Under the pieces are notes generated by a model that made no database searches, had not been told where the DNA came from, and saw nothing but the letters and a program-made list of their open reading frames with translations. 64,000 nt of DNA from JAAGZL01 sp050291725 (GTDB taxonomy: Bacteria; Pseudomonadota; Gammaproteobacteria; Chromatiales; Chromatiaceae), in NCBI GenBank assembly GCA_050291725.1, contig JBNKKH010000021.1, positions 1 to 64,000 on the forward strand, in the 5' to 3' direction. Shown piece after piece: positions 24,527 to 33,341 of the stretch; position 1 is the first letter of the stretch; each line of letters starts with the position of its first letter. The position numbers and the translations under genes were made by a program.

Positions 24527-26791
24527 CTATCTCCCTGGACGAACCAGTCCTCCCATACCCATATCATCCAAGGCTGTACCCATTAGCTTACGCACCGGCT
24601 CTGCCTCTTCCATGATCAATGCAGCCTGCAGCAGTTGTTTAGCACGGCTGCGGCTAATACTACGCACTACCCACTTAACTTTAAGCAGGCTGCTGGCACT
24701 CATACTGAGATTATCCACTCCCATACCTATGAGCAGCGGCACAGCCAATGGGTTACCAGCCAACTCACCACAGAGGCCAACCGGACGGTTATACACTGCA
24801 GCCCCCTCCACAATTCTCTGTATGGCCCGCAGTACCGCAGGGTGCATATCATCATACAAAGAAGCCACACGCGGATTGTTTCTATCAACAGCTAGTAGAT
24901 ATTGGGTGAGGTCGTTACTACCAACAGATATAAAATCGACCCTTCGCGCCAGTTCCTCTGCTTGATAAACCGCCGCCGGAACCTCAATCATCACTCCAAT
25001 CTCAGGCATGGTAACGGCAAAGCCATCATCAGATAGCTCATCATGGGCTCTCTGGATAAGCAGTTTGAGCTCATCTACCTCTGTCACCCGGCTAATCATG
25101 GGCAACATAATGCGCATATTGTTTAGGCCCACAGCGGCCCGCAACATCGCCTTTACCTGGGTCAGGAATATTTCTGGATGATCCAAAGAGATACGAACCC
25201 CACGCCACCCCAAGAATGGATTGGACTCTACTACCGGGAAATATGGCAAAGGCTTATCGCCGCCGATATCCAGGGTGCGGAGAATTACTGGGCGCGGCGC
25301 AAATGCGCTCAAAATTCCCTTGTAGTTTTCATACTGGGATATCTCTCCAGGAAAACGGTCCCGCCCGAAAAATGGCAGCTCGGTACGATACAGACCGACC
25401 CCTTCCGACTCTGTGGTACCGAATGAACTCATCTCTGATACTAGACCGGTATTCAAATAGATGGGGATCCTAACTCCATCGGTGGTCTCCGCTGGCAGTC
25501 CACGCAGGGAGTCCAACTCGGCAGATAGATCCCGGTCCTCCTGTTCCAGGCGCTTGTACTCATCCACCAACTCCTGGGTGGGAGATACGAATACCCGCCC
25601 GGTATAACCATCAACAATAGTTGACTTGCAGTCTATGCGGTGTATTGGCAACCCAGACACACCCATCACTGCAGGAATACCCATACCACGTGCCAGAATA
25701 GCCACATGGGAAGCACTAGAGCCAGATGCGGAAACTACACCTGCAAGTTTTTCTGGCGGCACCTCTGCCAGCTGTACCGCGCTTACATCTTCTCCCACCA
25801 GAATAGTGCGCCCAGGATAATCTATAACAGTTGGCGCATCCTGCTGTAGGTGCATCAATATACGCCGTCCCAGATCACGCACGTCGGAGGAGCGCTCACG
25901 CAGATACTTATCCTCCATGCTGTCAAACACCCGAGCATGCTCTTCGATCACGCCATGTAGAGCACCCGGGGCCCAGTTGCCTTCTCTTATGCGTTCCAGA
26001 ATTGGATTTACCAGCGAGTCACCCTCCAGCATAAGCAGCCAGGCCTGAAATAGCGCCTTATCTTCATCCGGGAGAATGCCTTCCAGCCTGTCTTCCAACT
26101 TCTCCAGGTCACTGCGCACCTTGGCGACCGCCGCCAGCAGTGCCTCCTCTTCCGCTTTTGGATCCTCAGCCGGTCGATTTGGTATGGCATCCAAATCCGC
26201 AAGTGAGTAAACCACCACAGCCATACCGCTGGCGACACCACTGGTACCGGGAATACCTTGGAAAAATGGCTTCTCAGACCGCTGCTCTTCATCCTCTTCC
26301 CACAAGTCGCCGCTGGAACTGGCGTGGGTTATGGCTCCAGCTAGTTGGGCCGCCAGAGTAAACAGAAAGGTAACTTCACTATCGTCAAATTGACGCACAT
26401 CTTCCTGACGCACCACCAACACCCCCAGAACCTTGCGATTCTGGATAATGGGCACCCCAAGAAAACCGTGATACTGAGTCTCTCCAGTCTCTTGTATAAA
26501 CATATATCTCGGGTGTTGCAGGGCATCATCAATATTGATTGGTTCAGCCCTTTCAGATACCAGGCCTATCAAGCCTCGGTGCAGCGGAATCTCAACCTTG
26601 CCCACAGCCTCTTGGTGCAGACCATCAGTTGCTCTAAGCACATGACTTCGACGCTTAAAATCATTTAGGTAGACAGAACACACGTCGGCTTTAACTGCTA
26701 ACTTAACCCGACGCACGATAGTTTCCAGCGCCGCATCTAGGTCCGGTGCCCGATTAACATCCTGAACAATACTGTGTAAGGTCTCAAGCAT
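24527..26791 (-). CDS. ptsP: Phosphoenolpyruvate-protein phosphotransferase PtsP (EI-Ntr)
   Basis: A 754-residue cytoplasmic enzyme that starts the nitrogen-type phosphotransferase relay. It has an N-terminal GAF domain (about 1-165) and the enzyme I body: the swivelling domain with the phospho-His in SGSSASHVAILARGMGIPAVMG (about 360), and the PEP-binding barrel with ESEGVGLYRTELPF, RTLDIGGDKPLPYF, VMIEVPAAV, SVGSNDLTQYLLAVDRNN and a Cys in VGLCGELAG. Length and order match PtsP. It sits 15 bp after rppH, the common gammaproteobacterial order. The NPr and EIIA-Ntr partners are not in the window. Confidence 0.96.
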   Translation of the reverse strand: MLETLHSIVQDVNRAPDLDAALETIVRRVKLAVKADVCSVYLNDFKRRSHVLRATDGLHQEAVGKVEIPLHRGLIGLVSERAEPINIDDALQHPRYMFIQETGETQYHGFLGVPIIQNRKVLGVLVVRQEDVRQFDDSEVTFLFTLAAQLAGAITHASSSGDLWEEDEEQRSEKPFFQGIPGTSGVASGMAVVVYSLADLDAIPNRPAEDPKAEEEALLAAVAKVRSDLEKLEDRLEGILPDEDKALFQAWLLMLEGDSLVNPILERIREGNWAPGALHGVIEEHARVFDSMEDKYLRERSSDVRDLGRRILMHLQQDAPTVIDYPGRTILVGEDVSAVQLAEVPPEKLAGVVSASGSSASHVAILARGMGIPAVMGVSGLPIHRIDCKSTIVDGYTGRVFVSPTQELVDEYKRLEQEDRDLSAELDSLRGLPAETTDGVRIPIYLNTGLVSEMSSFGTTESEGVGLYRTELPFFGRDRFPGEISQYENYKGILSAFAPRPVILRTLDIGGDKPLPYFPVVESNPFLGWRGVRISLDHPEIFLTQVKAMLRAAVGLNNMRIMLPMISRVTEVDELKLLIQRAHDELSDDGFAVTMPEIGVMIEVPAAVYQAEELARRVDFISVGSNDLTQYLLAVDRNNPRVASLYDDMHPAVLRAIQRIVEGAAVYNRPVGLCGELAGNPLAVPLLIGMGVDNLSMSASSLLKVKWVVRSISRSRAKQLLQAALIMEEAEPVRKLMGTALDDMGMGGLVRPGR

Positions 26792-26805
26792 AATGATTCA
26801 AATAA

Positions 26806-27330
26806 TTAACGACGATTCTGTCTTAAATAATTAGTAGTTGATCTTGTAGGCACACCTTCTGGAAACAGATAAGGCGCCAACTCCTCTAGCGCTTGGGAGT
26901 ATACTTTACGTTTAAAAAAGACCACCTCTCGCAGCGGATGCCAATATTTAACCCAGCGCCAGTGATCAAACTCTGGCTTGGGAGAGCTATCCAGACAGAA
27001 ATCACTCTCCTCACACTGTACCTTGAGCAGAAACCAGCGCTGCTTCTGCCCTATACACAACGGCTGACTATTATGGCGCATATAACGCTTGGGAAGACGA
27101 TAGCGTAACCAATCTTCAGTCACACCCATGATCTCCACCTGCTCTGGCTTGAGGCCTACCTCTTCTTCCAGCTCGCGGAACATAGCCTGCTCAGGAGTCT
27201 CGTTCTCCATAATACCGCCCTGGGGAAACTGCCAGGAATTTTGTCCTATCCGCCTGCCCCAAAACAGTTTTTTATGGCTGTTACATATAATCATGCCCAC
27301 ATTGGGCCTGAAACCGTCTGAATCTATCAC
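26806..27330 (-). CDS. rppH: RNA pyrophosphohydrolase
   Basis: A 174-residue Nudix hydrolase that removes pyrophosphate from 5'-triphosphorylated RNA and so opens mRNA to RNase E decay. The N-terminus MIDSDGFRPNVGMIICN and WQFPQGGI are diagnostic of RppH, and the Nudix box runs from GGIMENETPEQAMFRELEEE into VGL with the G-x5-E-x7-REUxEExGU pattern. It lies immediately upstream of ptsP, as in many gammaproteobacteria, and is divergent from the HAD hydrolase gene. Confidence 0.97.
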   Translation of the reverse strand: MIDSDGFRPNVGMIICNSHKKLFWGRRIGQNSWQFPQGGIMENETPEQAMFRELEEEVGLKPEQVEIMGVTEDWLRYRLPKRYMRHNSQPLCIGQKQRWFLLKVQCEESDFCLDSSPKPEFDHWRWVKYWHPLREVVFFKRKVYSQALEELAPYLFPEGVPTRSTTNYLRQNRR

Positions 27331-27561
27331 TTTCTAATCCTTATACTCGCCTAACCCAGCCATTCTGCGACCAGGTGGCAACGGGTAGCCCGTAGCAATC
27401 ACCCGCGAATCTGTTTAATGCATATGCATCTCTATTGCCTACACCATAGCACGAAATCAAATAATCATAAATTTCATATGGTTGTGGAGTGTTTAAGATG
27501 TGATGCGTATAGCTCCAACCCCTGATATAGTTAGCGCCATTCGAATTTTGGAGTAGCAACA

Positions 27562-28221
27562 TTGGCCTTGGCGATATTTGATCTGGATAATACCTTACTG
27601 GAAGGCGATTCCGACTATCTGTGGGGCATGTTTTTGGTTGAAAACAACCTGGTGGATGGTGACTACTATGCCAGGGAAAATGAGCGTTTCTACCGCGAAT
27701 ATGACGAAGGTACTCTAGATATATTTGAATTCCTGCAATTCTCCCTAAAACCTCTGAGCGACAACGCTCCAGATCTACTTAATGAGCTGAGGGAACGCTT
27801 TATCCAGGAGAAGATCGAGCCAATAATTCTGCAAGCTGGACGCGATCTGATCGCAAAACATGAGAAATCCGGTGATATTATGCTGATAATCACCGCTACC
27901 AACTCATTTGTAACCACTCCCATTGCAGAAATACTGGGTATTGAACACCTAATAGCCACTGAACCAGAGATGATTGACGGTAGATATACCGGCAAGGTTG
28001 CGGGAGAGCCTAGCTACAGAGAGGGCAAGGTAAACAGACTTACAACATGGTTAAAGCAGCATAATCAGACCATGCGGGGCAGTAGTTTCTACAGCGACTC
28101 CCACAACGATATTCCGTTACTGGAGCTGGTGGACCATCCGGTGGCGGTGGACCCGGACCAGACCCTGTCCCAACATGCGACAGCAAATGGATGGCCTATT
28201 ATTAGTTTAAGGGAGAGCTAA
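27562..28221 (+). CDS. HAD-superfamily hydrolase, SerB-like (HAD-IB)
   Basis: A 219-residue phosphatase. Motif I is IFDLDNTLL near the N-terminus, motif II is the Thr in IITATNSFVT, and motif III is YSDSHNDIPLLELV with the acidic metal ligands. It belongs to the HAD-IB group that includes phosphoserine and histidinol phosphatases; the exact substrate is not predictable. The start is TTG at 27562, supported by GGAG nine bases upstream and by the family N-terminus (MALAIFDLDNTLL). Location beside rppH-ptsP is conserved in gammaproteobacteria. Confidence 0.9.
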   Translation: MALAIFDLDNTLLEGDSDYLWGMFLVENNLVDGDYYARENERFYREYDEGTLDIFEFLQFSLKPLSDNAPDLLNELRERFIQEKIEPIILQAGRDLIAKHEKSGDIMLIITATNSFVTTPIAEILGIEHLIATEPEMIDGRYTGKVAGEPSYREGKVNRLTTWLKQHNQTMRGSSFYSDSHNDIPLLELVDHPVAVDPDQTLSQHATANGWPIISLRES

Positions 28222-28252
28222 CAGGTCCCTTGACAAGCGGGGGGATATCTTC

Positions 28253-28483
28253 ATGAGAGTCAAACCATTCTTTGTTGTATTTCCCGTACTAGTGGGAGTA
28301 GTCGTTTACGGTTATTATGCTCCAGAAGAGAAACCGGAACAGGACATCACCTTAACGCCAAAGCAGTACATAGAGCTAGTGGAACAGAAGAAGCAAGAGA
28401 AGAGACAGGCGAAACAGATACCTCAGACACAAACGGATGAGAATACCAACAAAACAACCCAACCGGAAAAAGAGATAAAATGA
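28253..28483 (+). CDS. Small single-pass membrane protein, hypothetical
   Basis: A 76-residue protein with one N-terminal hydrophobic segment (FFVVFPVLVGVVVYGYYAP) followed by a charged Lys/Glu/Gln-rich tail that is probably helical (QYIELVEQKKQEKRQAK). I do not recognise a family. GGGGGGA lies before the ATG, and the stop overlaps the YjdM start by ATGA, so it is likely a translated member of the HAD-YjdM operon. Confidence 0.65.
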   Translation: MRVKPFFVVFPVLVGVVVYGYYAPEEKPEQDITLTPKQYIELVEQKKQEKRQAKQIPQTQTDENTNKTTQPEKEIK

Positions 28484-28821
28484 CCAAACTACCTAACTGC
28501 CCTAAATGCCAATCCGAATACACATATGAAGATGGGAATATGCTTATCTGTCCTGAATGCGCCCACGAATGGACCCCTGGTGGAGAGGGTGCCGCCAGTG
28601 AGGATGCACTCATTATCAAGGATTCTAACGGCACACAGTTACAGGATGGAGATACGGTAACCGTTATCAAAGATCTGAAGGTAAAAGGATCATCATCCGT
28701 AGTGAAGGTTGGTACCAAGGTAAAAAACATCCGTCTAGTGGAGGGCGATCATGACATTGATTGCAAAATCAGTGGGATTGGAGCCATGAAACTAAAATCT
28801 GAGTTTGTTAAAAAGGTGTGA
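28480..28821 (+). CDS. yjdM: YjdM/PhnA-like zinc-ribbon protein
   Basis: A 113-residue protein of the YjdM (older name PhnA) family. The N-terminal zinc ribbon has CPKCQSEYTYEDGNMLICPE with the second Cys pair in ICPEC. The C-terminal SH3-like domain carries DSNGTQLQDGDTVTVIKDLK and VKGTKVKNIRL-type strands with the GDHDIDC motif. The family was once linked to alkylphosphonate use, but that role is doubtful. It overlaps the upstream small membrane-protein gene by four bases. Confidence 0.92.
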   Translation: MTKLPNCPKCQSEYTYEDGNMLICPECAHEWTPGGEGAASEDALIIKDSNGTQLQDGDTVTVIKDLKVKGSSSVVKVGTKVKNIRLVEGDHDIDCKISGIGAMKLKSEFVKKV

Positions 28822-28849
28822 TTCACACAAAAGCAACTCAGTAAAGGCA

Positions 28850-30400
28850 TCATGAAAATGTGCAAACTTTATTTCGCCCCTCTTTTTTCGCTCTGTACAT
28901 AGCTTGGTCCGCCACCTTAAACAGATGCTCAGGGGTAAATCCATGAGAGGGGAAAGAAGCAACGCCTACGCTTATGGTTACAAAAACATCATCTGCCATA
29001 TCAACATCAATTTTTGTCTCCTCAACAACTTTACGTAAGCGCTCTCCCATTTCAACAGCCTTTGCCTCATCCAACTCTGGGAGAATAATAACCAATTCTT
29101 CACCGCCGTAGCGTCCCGCATAATCTATGTTGCGGATACAGGATTGAAGAAGCCGACCAAGTTGACGCAGAACTTCATCCCCCACTAGATGGCCAAAACG
29201 ATCATTAACAGATTTAAAATGATCCACATCAATCAATAACAGCGATAAGGGACGATCATATCGTCCAGCACGCTCTATCTCATCACTGAACTGGCGTTCG
29301 AACTCTCGACGAGTATATAACCCCGTCAATGCATCCTGTGCGACTAGTCTTTTCAGCTCTAGCTCCATAGCCTTGCGCTGACTAATATCTACAATAATAC
29401 CTTCCAGATATTTATTGTCATCAACCAGCACCTCGCAACCATGTTCCCATACCCAAATCTCTTTACCATCCCTTCGCCTTATGCGGTATTCAGCAGAAAA
29501 AGCCCTATTGCTGTTCAAAGCAAACTGGATCTCTGCTCTTAATCGCATACTGTCTTCTTCATGAACAATGGATGCATAAGGAATATCTTGATTATCTATT
29601 AAAGCCTTGGGGCTATAACCAGTTAAGTGGCGACAACCATTGGAGACAAATTTCATTGTCCAGAACTTATCATTGAGACAACGATATGCCATACCAGGAA
29701 GATTCGCCATCAAGGTAGCCAACTGGCGTTCACTTTCCACTAGAGCATGCTCTGCCTGCTTATGCGCAGTTATATCCTGCCCTATTGCAATCGAACCGAT
29801 AATATTATTGTCTTCATCGAAAAAACGCCGTGAGTTCCAAGAGATAATCTTTGTTTCTCCTCCCTTGGTCCTAATTTGCGACTCAAAACCTTCAAGCTCC
29901 ATACCTCTGTCGAGGATATCGGTTACATTGTCAGTTATCTCATTTCTGTAGTCAGTATCAGGATAGAGCCACTCCCAGATTTTTTGATTACCTATCACCT
30001 CTTCCCGATAGTAACCGCTAATCTGTTCAGCCGCCTTATTCCAAATCGTAATCTGTCCAGAAGTGTCTAGGACGTTAATCCAAACGCAGGCGTTATCAAT
30101 TACACTTTCGCGGAATTGGCTAAGCATGCGTAAATCTACGCCCTGTTCAGATATGCGCTGAAACTGCCGCTGATTCGCCTGCATTAGGCGTGAAACAGCC
30201 CAGAATAGCGCCAGACTTGTCACTACTATAAATCCCAAACCTTTATATGTTTGGTAACGACTATTATCCGTAGGCTCAGAAATAAGCATTTCCAGCAAAG
30301 GATCGGAGATAGCTACCCATAGGACAGCTACAATTGCATAGACAATTACAACTATTGCTGCACTGGGTAATGGGGATCGTTGCTGTAATCGCTTATGCAT
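28850..30400 (-). CDS. Membrane diguanylate cyclase with two PAS domains
   Basis: A 516-residue protein. Two membrane segments (about 14-34 and 52-72) enclose a short periplasmic loop. Two PAS domains follow (about 95-215 and 225-345; SGYYREEVIGNQKIWEWLYP and LTGYSPKALIDNQDI), then a GGDEF domain (about 355-515) with the active-site RYGGEEL and an RxxD inhibitory site (RNID) five residues before it. It should make cyclic di-GMP with product inhibition. It is convergent with yjdM, 28 bp away. The stimulus is unknown; PAS domains could bind haem, flavin or small ligands. Confidence 0.93.
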   Translation of the reverse strand: MHKRLQQRSPLPSAAIVVIVYAIVAVLWVAISDPLLEMLISEPTDNSRYQTYKGLGFIVVTSLALFWAVSRLMQANQRQFQRISEQGVDLRMLSQFRESVIDNACVWINVLDTSGQITIWNKAAEQISGYYREEVIGNQKIWEWLYPDTDYRNEITDNVTDILDRGMELEGFESQIRTKGGETKIISWNSRRFFDEDNNIIGSIAIGQDITAHKQAEHALVESERQLATLMANLPGMAYRCLNDKFWTMKFVSNGCRHLTGYSPKALIDNQDIPYASIVHEEDSMRLRAEIQFALNSNRAFSAEYRIRRRDGKEIWVWEHGCEVLVDDNKYLEGIIVDISQRKAMELELKRLVAQDALTGLYTRREFERQFSDEIERAGRYDRPLSLLLIDVDHFKSVNDRFGHLVGDEVLRQLGRLLQSCIRNIDYAGRYGGEELVIILPELDEAKAVEMGERLRKVVEETKIDVDMADDVFVTISVGVASFPSHGFTPEHLFKVADQAMYRAKKEGRNKVCTFS

Positions 30401-30746
30401 AACTGTTATCTACTCTTCTTTGGCTGTAGATAATAGAAGGGGAAAATAATATTGCTGCTTCGGTCTCTATAATGTCTTTTATTATACAACAATTTGAGTC
30501 TGTTAAATTCAAATAATCAAACTGTAATAATTCCATCAAAGTTATTATTGTTTTGCCATAGACAAATAGGAAACCGATTCTGGCGTGTGAATGGAGTGCC
30601 CCCGAACGTAATCAACACCCACCTGCTCTAACAGTATTAATATCTCCTGACTATGCTGATCCTAGCCAGGTAGATCACATCCTCTTTCGTGAATGATCAA
30701 TATCTATTCAAGCCTAACAGTGCTACCTAATCGATACAGCTACACT
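30401..30746. other. Intergenic region holding an EAL-domain remnant
   Basis: Between the diguanylate cyclase and the hydrogenase protease, both on the minus strand, there is no intact gene. The only recognisable content is a decayed EAL C-terminus at 30545-30661. The remainder is AT-rich. Confidence 0.6.
30545..30661 (-). pseudogene. Remnant of an EAL-domain protein C-terminus
   Basis: Translating the minus strand gives DQHSQEILILLEQVGVDY followed by VRGHSIHTPESV and a stop. The VDYVRG-x-xIHxPE pattern is the conserved last part of EAL phosphodiesterase domains (usual form GVDYVQGYAIHRPEP). Immediately upstream is an in-frame TAG at 30662-30664, and no start or EAL catalytic motifs are present, so it is a decayed fragment. 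It lies between the diguanylate cyclase and the hydrogenase protease genes on the same strand. Confidence 0.65.
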
Positions 30747-31205
30747 CTATCCAATCTCCTTACTAATATAGTTCTGTAGTTTCTCCATGGTATTTAGGCC
30801 TATTTCGCTGTTATCTGGCATCAACTCACCAGATTGCCCTACCACTATTCCCAGTATCAACAACCTCTCTGGCAGCTCCCCCAACACACTGCCCAAAGCA
30901 ATAGTCTCAGCCACTCCTAAACTATGCCCGGACAACGCCCACTCTTCTGTTGTAATATCACCAGGGTTCAGGGGCACCACCTCTCCCGGCTCATGGTTGC
31001 TGACCAGTGCATCAAGAATAATTGCCAGATCAGCTCCCTGGATACAATCCAACAGAAGTGGACCAGGACGCTCTAACCTCTCCAGGGTAATTTGGTGACC
31101 AGGAAAATTTGCCGGCAATCCCATCTGTTCTAAGTTATCTATTGCCATCAATCCAACACTATCACCTGGGGGTGATCCCACACCTACTATGCGTATTGAG
31201 CCCAT
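30747..31205 (-). CDS. Hydrogenase maturation protease (HycI/HupD family)
   Basis: A 152-residue endopeptidase that trims the C-terminus of a NiFe large subunit after nickel insertion. It has the N-terminal IVGVGSPPGDSVGLMAID loop, an acidic residue in LAIILDAL and the metal-binding His in SGHSLG. The first loop differs from the usual GNxLxxDD form. It is divergent from the hox operon, which already encodes its own protease (hoxW) at 36098-36595, so this one may serve another hydrogenase or share the task. AGAAGG precedes the ATG. Confidence 0.85.
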   Translation of the reverse strand: MGSIRIVGVGSPPGDSVGLMAIDNLEQMGLPANFPGHQITLERLERPGPLLLDCIQGADLAIILDALVSNHEPGEVVPLNPGDITTEEWALSGHSLGVAETIALGSVLGELPERLLILGIVVGQSGELMPDNSEIGLNTMEKLQNYISKEIG

Positions 31206-31574
31206 CTACCTTCTTTCCTTATAAAAAAGTGAGCAGTTCAGGAGATACCTGCTTGGAAATTGCGTGTGACCTGCTCTGCTCATAGCCACTAGAATATTTG
31301 ATATTGCAGATAACTCACTAAAGTTACAAGAGATTTGACTTAATAACACCCAAATACAGCTAAATTAGCTAGAGCAAACAACAGAAAAACACACTCCTAT
31401 GATGGGCGGGAATTTTCTCTATTGAAGGAGGAGTGGAACAGTCTATCCTTATACCTATTGGTAATAATGAAATATGGAATAGTTTTTCATCCCTGGTGAG
31501 CCACAGTCATTGTGCAACCGGTGATTCCAGAGCATCTATTGATATGGCATTTCAGTACTACTACAGGAAAGATA
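31206..31574. other. 369-bp divergent control region of the hydrogenase cluster
   Basis: No coding sequence is supported; an in-frame GTG at 31512 lacks a good ribosome-binding site. The region must hold the promoters of the protease gene and hoxF. An inverted repeat lies at 31231-31281. I see no GG-N10-GC sigma-54 element and no clear FNR-type TTGAT-N4-ATCAA site. Confidence 0.6.
31231..31281. promoter_or_regulatory. Candidate operator: inverted repeat in the hox control region
   Basis: gagcagttcagg (31231-31242) and cctgctctgctc (31270-31281) pair over 10 of 12 positions, 26 bases downstream of nothing coding and 26 bases from the protease start. It could bind a regulator of the divergent protease/hox units. 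Confidence 0.35.
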
Positions 31575-33341
31575 ATGGTTACCACTATTAATACAAATGT
31601 ACAAAACCAACTAAAACAGTATGGCAACCAGCAGAAATATATTCTACAAATTCTGCGCAACCTGCAGCTGTCACAACACTACATCAGCCAGGATGATATC
31701 AAGTATTTGTCACAATCACTGGGGCTGGCCAGAATGAAAATCCAGTCGAAAATAGATTTTTATCGTTTTCTAAATGATAAATATGCTGGTGATTATGAAA
31801 TCTACTTCAGTAACAACATCACAGATCAGATGCTTGGCAATAAAGAGTTAATCCAGCTGTTATGTGAACTGTTATTCGTCACACCAGGCATCACTAGAGA
31901 AGACAACAGGGTCACTGTTGATACCACTTCTTGTACCGGTCTTTGTGAACAGGGCCCGGCAATGTTGGTAAATGGCTATGCTATCGGAAATCTTGATGTT
32001 GCACGGATTAAAAAAATTGCAGCGTTGGTTAGCAGGGGGATCCCTTTAGAAAAATGGCCCCAGGAGTGGTTTGTAGTTACAGACACTATTCATGAGCAAG
32101 GCCCGCTACTGGCTACTGAATCTATTACAGGTGAGGCCATAAGAAAAGCTGTGGAAATAGGCCCAGATGGCGTAATTAACAAGTTGGAAAAATCTGGATT
32201 AAGGGGCTGCGGGGGTGCTGGATTCCCTACCCATATGAAGTGGAATATTGCCCGCACCACAGACAAGGGAGATCGCTATGTAGTGTGTAATGCAGATGAA
32301 GGAGAGCCTGGTACCTTTAAGGATAGGATGCTACTCAATCAATATGCAGACACTGTGTTTGATGGCATGACTATTTGCGCCGCAACCATCGGCGCAAAAC
32401 AGGGCTTTATTTACCTACGCCATGAATATCATTTTCTCCTTAACAAATTACAACAGATACTACAGCAACGGCGAGACAGTAATCTGCTGGGAGCGAATAT
32501 TCTCGGCCAAAATGGCTTCGATTTTGATATTGAAATAATTATGGGAGCTGGCTCCTATGTTTGCGGTGAAGAATCAGCATTGATTGAATCGCTCCAGGGG
32601 ATGCGTGGCATTCCCAGAATACGACCACCATTTCCCGTTACTAATGGCTATTTCGACCAACCAACTGTGATCAATAATGTCGAGACCTATTGCTATGCCG
32701 CAAGGATTCTGGAGCACGGACCCGAGCTTTTCAGCAAAGGTGGCAATTCGATCGGTTGGAAAATATTAAGCATCAGTGGTGATTGTGAAAAGCCCGGTAT
32801 TTATGAAATCCCATTGGGTATTTCCATCGAGAAGATACTCAAAAAATGTAACGCGCAAGATACACAAGCAGTTCAGGTAGGTGGCGCAGGTGGTTCCTTA
32901 GTTTCATCTGAACAGTTTTTCAAAGAAATTTCATTTGACCAGGCAAATACTGGTGGATCATTTATGATCTTCAACCACAACAGAGATATGTTTGAAAGAG
33001 CGGTAAATTTTACCCACTTTTTTGCCCATGAGAGCTGTGGCTTTTGTACCCCTTGCCGGGTTGGAACCAAGTTAATGGCACAAATGGCCGACAAGGTTGC
33101 GAGTGGTCATGGCGCACATCTGGATATCAGGGAAATCCATGAGCTGAGCCATGTAATGACCCAGGCAAGTCATTGTGGGCTGGGACAACGGGCTGCAGTT
33201 CCCATGCTCGAAACCTATCAAAAGTTTCCCGAATCCTTCAGAAAAAGATTGACCAGCGAAGAGTATCAACCATCCTTTGATGTGGAGGCTGCGATACAGA
33301 GGGCTCAAGAGATAATTGCAGATCAGGAGACAGGGAATTGA
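31575..33341 (+). CDS. hoxF: NAD-reducing hydrogenase diaphorase subunit HoxF
   Basis: About 588 residues from ATG 31575 (AGGAAAG upstream). It carries FMN, binds NAD and passes electrons between NAD(H) and the iron-sulfur chain. Order: NuoE-like thioredoxin-fold region (about 10-160), NuoF FMN/NAD domain with LRGCGGAGFPTHMKW, VCNADEGEPGTFKDR and GAGSYVCGEESALIESLQG, a SLBB-like segment, then the 4Fe-4S domain with ESCGFCTPCRVG and SHCGLG. In the NuoE-like part only the second Cys pair remains (CTGLC, about 120-124), so its 2Fe-2S cluster may be absent, as in some group 3d relatives. Its stop overlaps the TTG start of hoxUY. Confidence 0.95.
   Translation: MVTTINTNVQNQLKQYGNQQKYILQILRNLQLSQHYISQDDIKYLSQSLGLARMKIQSKIDFYRFLNDKYAGDYEIYFSNNITDQMLGNKELIQLLCELLFVTPGITREDNRVTVDTTSCTGLCEQGPAMLVNGYAIGNLDVARIKKIAALVSRGIPLEKWPQEWFVVTDTIHEQGPLLATESITGEAIRKAVEIGPDGVINKLEKSGLRGCGGAGFPTHMKWNIARTTDKGDRYVVCNADEGEPGTFKDRMLLNQYADTVFDGMTICAATIGAKQGFIYLRHEYHFLLNKLQQILQQRRDSNLLGANILGQNGFDFDIEIIMGAGSYVCGEESALIESLQGMRGIPRIRPPFPVTNGYFDQPTVINNVETYCYAARILEHGPELFSKGGNSIGWKILSISGDCEKPGIYEIPLGISIEKILKKCNAQDTQAVQVGGAGGSLVSSEQFFKEISFDQANTGGSFMIFNHNRDMFERAVNFTHFFAHESCGFCTPCRVGTKLMAQMADKVASGHGAHLDIREIHELSHVMTQASHCGLGQRAAVPMLETYQKFPESFRKRLTSEEYQPSFDVEAAIQRAQEIIADQETGN

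Noticed and set aside
27341..27562. 73-codon minus-strand frame between rppH and the HAD hydrolase gene
   Set aside because: It fills the divergent promoter region, has no family features and overlaps the start region of the HAD gene.
31206..31574. Sigma-54 or FNR site upstream of hoxF
   Set aside because: Scanning by eye found TGG hexamers but none with GG-N10-GC, and no full TTGAT-N4-ATCAA.
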